A DNA stretch of 64,000 nucleotides, from NCBI GenBank assembly GCA_034509925.1, contig CM067531.1, positions 5,054,001 to 5,118,000 on the forward strand. The letters run 5' to 3'. How positions within the stretch are numbered: position 1 is the first letter of the stretch; the number at the start of each line of letters is the position of its first letter. Below the pieces are notes generated by a model. The model had not been told where the DNA came from and did no database searches. It saw only the letters and a program-made list of their open reading frames with translations. Origin of the DNA: Hirudinaria manillensis. Taxonomy: Eukaryota > Annelida > Clitellata > Hirudinida > Hirudinidae. This document shows, piece after piece, positions 59,633-64,000 of this stretch. The translations under genes were made by a program, and so were the position numbers.

Positions 59633-59638
59633 TTTATT
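59633..59638 (-). terminator. Poly(A) signal of the VWA/EGF gene
   Basis: TTTATT on the plus strand, AATAAA on the minus, 124 bp past the minus-strand stop at 59762. It lies upstream of the plus-strand poly(A) signal at 59672, so the two convergent transcripts should overlap by their ends. Confidence 0.45.
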
Positions 59639-59671
59639 TCTGGCACATCAACTATACATGACATAAAGCTA

Positions 59672-59677
59672 AATAAA
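59672..59677 (+). terminator. Poly(A) signal of the chondroitin factor gene
   Basis: AATAAA, 154 bp after the stop at 59518 and 85 bp before the stop codon of the convergent VWA/EGF gene. Confidence 0.55.
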
Positions 59678-59761
59678 ATTGAGCTCTTGTTCAAAAATGA
59701 TTAGTGTCTTCGCGAAAAATTTAAGTATGTATAATATCACGACTGCTTAGAACTGAAAAAG

Positions 59762-62700
59762 CTATCGGCATAAAGTGCCAATTATGTTGCTTGCTACTTG
59801 GACTACCGATGAATTGAACCGATAGTTGAAAATGTAGTCCGGTGAAGTGGCGATGCCGGTTATTTCGGGCATGCTTGGTGAATCGCCTGTTGCAACTACG
59901 TATACGATTGCCCCTGAGTCCCTGAGCGCTTTCGCTTTTGGAATCGTCTGTTCTTGATTGACATTCGACTGACCATCCGTTATCACTATGACAGTATTTT
60001 GAACATCATTTCTATCACCACGTTGGTTGATTTGATACATGAGGATGGTATCTAGCCCCGCTGCCGTATTTGTTCTTCCACCGATCGGAAAATAATCGAA
60101 AGAGTTAATGATGGCGCTTTTGTCACGAATATGCTGATCCATGAAGAACTGGTTGACGACGTCGTCTGAATAAGCGACGGCTCCAATCCTAAACAGATCT
60201 TCTTCAACTGGCAACCCGTATGTGATCTCTCTTGCTAGTAAGACGTTCCTGCGATATTCTTCTTCCAAACTTCCGGAAATATCGATGAGAAATACGACGT
60301 CTTTAGATTTCGTACAGCCTGAAATTTTAAATCATTTCTACAATTCATATCTAAATTTGTATCTTATTATTCAGAAACAGAAAAAGTCAAACTAATTAGC
60401 TTAACTTCTTTGATTTATTTCTTTGCTTATCATAAATTACTTTAAATCGAACTATGGCTCTTACTTTGTCTACAGCCTCTTCCGTAATAAGACCGTGGAC
60501 AAGTGCAATTGTATGTCATTAGATCGTCACTACAATCGCAATTTGCCTGGCAAAGGTTGGTATCTGCAACAAACAAAAAAGTATAATTAGCGTTTATAAA
60601 GTATATAAAGAGTATAAGGTAGTCGCCTTCAACGTATTGCGTAATCGATAAATGATTGAAGACTAGTTGGGACCTACCTTTGCACAAAACATTAATCACT
60701 GTCGATATGGACCCTTGGAGCTCGCCGAAAGAAGGCACTTTGACAACAGTGAGTGGCCTCGGATGACTGGCAATGCTTTCTAGTTCAAGAGAATATTTCA
60801 TTTGATTTTCAAGGGCTATGGGTACAATGAAAGTTCCATCGATTCTATTCTGTATGGCCTCTGGGATGGTGATATTCATGTCCACGTTTGAGGGAGAATT
60901 TGTGACGACGACGGCAACGTTTCTCGCCTGTGGTCTATCCCCGGCGCTAGGATTAAATACATTTCTTCGGAGAAGACGAAGAGCTCCGGAAATGTTATTT
61001 CCTCCACCCATATAATAAGGGATCAATTTGATGGCTTCCACAATGTCGTGCTTGCTTTGGAAAGAATTCAAATTGAAAGCTATCTCGGCATAGTTTGCCC
61101 AGAATATTACTGCAACTCTGGTTCGATTTTCCGATACATCAAGATTTTCAACCAAAGACGCTGCAAAGTTGGTAAGAATTTCAAATCTTTCTCTATGTAC
61201 TGCTCCTCCACTGAAAAGCAGGATGGCTAAGTCGATGTCCCCAGAACAAGCTAAAATATAGGAAACACATTTGAATAACGTGTACAACTTTTCACAGAAA
61301 AAGCTCGAGACTTGGGGTAAATCTTTGGATCCTTACTTACCTTTTTCGCACATAGCTCCATTGGTCTTCAGAGGACATGGACCGCACTCATAAGTTCCGA
61401 CTTCAGATGTACATCTTGACCCAGATTTACACTGATTTTGAGCGCAGTAGTCGACATCTGGATGTACAAATTATGATAATTTATAATTTTAATGAAAATT
61501 ATTTCACATTTCTATTGAATCTTACTGGAACACAAGCGGTCTGTAACAAAATTCTTCCTGGTTACCAGTGTAGGAACATCAGGTACAATCAATATATTAT
61601 TTTCTCCAGAACTAGCGAGGCGTGCAAGCGTCGTCTGCAGGTAATTATTTGAAGCTCCCACCCCAACCTGAAGTTAGTGATATTTATTTGTTAATTACAT
61701 TCCAATTAATAAATGAACAAGAATTAATAAGAGAACTTTACCCCTATGATATTAATGCCGCTTTGTCTAAGAGAAATAGATTTCTTCCAAACTTCGACAT
61801 CATATAAATAGCCTTTGTTGGGATCGTCACCACTGGTAATTAAAACCAAGTAGTTTGGAAAGTCTGGACGATCGCCATTTTGTGGTTGGAACATGTCACT
61901 TGCATTTCTAAGTGGTGGAATAGCTAATTCAATGTCTTGACAATTCGAAAAGTTGTGCATAAATTTATTAAAAATTGAAAATAATTTACCCAAGAGCATA
62001 AAGTAATCCAGATTTATCCCCTCCAGTTGGGTAAAAATTTAAAGATTGTAAAATTTCTAATTTCGATGAATGGCTATTCAGCTGGAAGTAAATCTTTACA
62101 CCCGTTTCATCGTATGTAAGTAAACCAATCCGACTTGTGGTAGGTGAGCCATTGTTGATGTTTAAATCTTGAATTATTTGAGTTGAAGCGTTAACCAAAT
62201 CCAAGTAGTTGTTTGCAACCATTCCTCTTGATACATCGATAGCAAAAACTACATCACCTCCTTTATTGCATTCTATAATATTAAATGTAAAATTTATCAG
62301 AATGATAAATAACTGAATAAATAACACTTATTGCAATAACTCACGTGATTTACACAGTTGTCCACCTTTAGCGGGAGGGCAATAACACTGCACTTGGTTC
62401 GCATAAATTGCGCATTGCCCACCGTCGCACGTGGTTGAATCGCAATACGCTAATTTATCTAAAATGTAATCCAATGTAATAAATTATTACTGCAAACTTG
62501 TAATGATTTAAAGTATTTTGAAATCCTCACCTCCACAACAAAACTGTTTAATTGTCTCCGTGAGAGTGATCAGGTTAAGCGCAGTCGAGACGATGGCCAT
62601 GTTTTTCGTGAACGGATAATTTGACATGGCAGCTAATTCATAAATGTTCAAGATAGTTCCTGAACCAACTGAAAATATATTAACTCCCGCCTTCTTTAAA

Positions 62701-63968
62701 AGTTCTGCTTCGGCAACAGCAGCTGAATCGTTATCCGACTTGTAATTAAGTATAACAACAAGATTTTTGGACACATTCGGTAGTTGTCTGGCACCATTTC
62801 GAGTGTTAAAAATAGAATTACGTGCAAGAGACAATGCAGCAGCCAGATTAGTTCCGTATCCACCATATGAAATTTTTTTGATAGCATCCTTAAGGGTATC
62901 AGATGTTGTGTAGTTATTCAGATAAAATTCTATAGTAGGTGATGAACTGAAGGAGATTGCAGCTACTTTTGCTTTTTCTAAATCGAAGTATGATGTCACC
63001 TCATCAATTAATTTCAGTAAATGATTTCTGAAAAAGTCCACACGCATATTGTAAGATGAGTGAATAATGAAGGCGAGGTCGACATAATTTTGACAACTGG
63101 AATCTGGATAAAAAATAATTTCGTGCCAGTAAATTAATTTCAAAAATTGATAATAATTGAAACAAACCTATAGGCCTTGGAGATGAGAACGTGGTCCTGC
63201 TGATGAAATTAGTTGACGACGTAAAAGTTGAAGTGGAAACTTTCTGAGTTGTGGTTGATGGTATTACGGTAGTAGTTACATTAGGGGGCGTAACAGTTTT
63301 CCGGGTGGTGGTACTAGAGGTAGCTGGTCTTAAAGTCGAAGTGGATCTTCTAGTTGTTGTTGGAATATCCACAGCATTTACGCACGACGTTTGAATAACT
63401 TTGTTTAATAATTCACTAAGCTTTGTAAAGTCATTCGAGAAAAAGTAATGATCGTCAGCTGGCGATGAAGCAATGGATCTGAGTTGGTCTTCATCGATTT
63501 GATTTGTCACTCCGATGGTGAATATCGTTATGTTGGCATCTTTTGCTCTTTTTGCTTCTATCAGCGTATTTTCCGTATCTCTGTTGGCCTTTCCGTCTGT
63601 TATCAAAATCATAATATGAGGAGCATCAGAACGTCCTCCAACCGATTTGTCGAACATGGGTATCACGTGTCTAATGCCATCGGCGATGTTCGTCTCTCCT
63701 CCACCAAGATCCAGACTTAATATGGCCTGTTTCAACGCTGCGTTGTTCATGTATTTGTTTAAGTTGATGGCACTGTCTACCAATGCGTTGTTGCTGAAGA
63801 GTATCGCTCCAATCCTTGTGAGGTTCTCAGAAACTGGAAATGCGTCTGCGATTGTTGCCGCGAAATTTTTCACGAGATCCCAATTTGCGTATCCGTTATT
63901 TCCGGAAACGATGCTGGTTGATTGATCAATGAGTAAAATTATGTCTGCCTTTTTCGGACAAACTGTTT
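59762..63968 (-). CDS. Multi-domain VWA/EGF extracellular protein (5' part outside window)
   Basis: From right to left the visible domains are: VWA-1 (about 63960-63390), a Thr/Ser/Pro-rich mucin-like linker (TTTRRSTSTLRPATSSTTTR), VWA-2 (63103-62531), an EGF-like domain with six Cys (62460-62345), VWA-3 (about 62275-61560), a second EGF (about 61458-61345), VWA-4 (about 61250-60680), a third EGF (about 60565-60470) and VWA-5 (about 60318-59762), ending GTLCR-TAG. Such proteins are secreted matrix or surface adhesion components, as in collagen VI, matrilin and related families. Metal sites (DxSxS) are intact in VWA-1 (DQSTS) and VWA-5 (DISGS), altered in VWA-3 (DVSRG), and missing in VWA-2 (HSSYN) and VWA-4 (FSGGA). 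Several N-glycosylation sequons are visible. The first visible exon begins at 63968 after an acceptor, so signal peptide and further domains lie beyond the right edge. I cannot name the orthologue. Confidence 0.85.
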
Positions 63969-64000
63969 CTATAAAAAGAAAATTCTAATTTGTTAGCGGC

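Overview
The window is from the nuclear genome of an invertebrate animal. Genes are split into many exons with GT..AG introns, non-coding DNA is strongly AT-rich, and the gene set is metazoan: alpha-actinin, the autophagy scaffold FIP200, a type I PIP5 kinase, chondroitin polymerizing factor, a BTB zinc-finger protein and a multi-domain VWA/EGF extracellular protein. Many introns are short (58 and 65 bp in the UMP-CMP kinase gene), others run to several kb. I cannot name the phylum from this sequence.

Layout. Positions 1-12,500 are dominated by simple repeats and minisatellites. Threaded through them is a seven-exon plus-strand gene (4628-11626) whose exon phases fit from ATG to stop; it encodes a PH-domain protein with a PPPPY tail, most like the evectin/PLEKHB family. 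It converges on alpha-actinin (minus, 12577-21152), followed by an SLC25A39/40-type mitochondrial carrier (minus, 22178-24074). The stretch 24-31.5 kb is sparse: two small unrecognised minus-strand ORFs and repeat fragments. A BTB six-zinc-finger gene (plus, 31521-34404) then converges on an RB1CC1/FIP200 orthologue (minus, 35114-42796). A PIP5K1 gene follows (minus, about 45151-51259). A probable 33-residue membrane microprotein gene (minus, 52026-52871) lies upstream of it. UMP-CMP kinase (plus, 53373-54712) and chondroitin polymerizing factor (plus, 56689-59518) come next. A VWA/EGF protein gene (minus, 59762 to beyond the right edge) closes the window, tail to tail with the chondroitin factor.

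The genes do not form a pathway. They are mostly housekeeping or cell-structure genes: actin cross-linking, phosphoinositide signalling (a PIP5 kinase and a PH protein), autophagy initiation, mitochondrial glutathione transport, pyrimidine nucleotide phosphorylation, and matrix or proteoglycan production.

Most notable: (1) the repeat-riddled PH gene, recoverable only by joining short exons in phase; (2) a 162-bp stop-free intron in FIP200, a multiple of three, whose retention would insert a histidine-rich segment; (3) the two-exon membrane microprotein; (4) a three-copy dispersed repeat family, one copy next to a hAT-like terminus; (5) five VWA domains of which three have lost or altered their metal site. 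All gene models were read by eye from reading frames, splice signals and remembered family features; none was checked by alignment.
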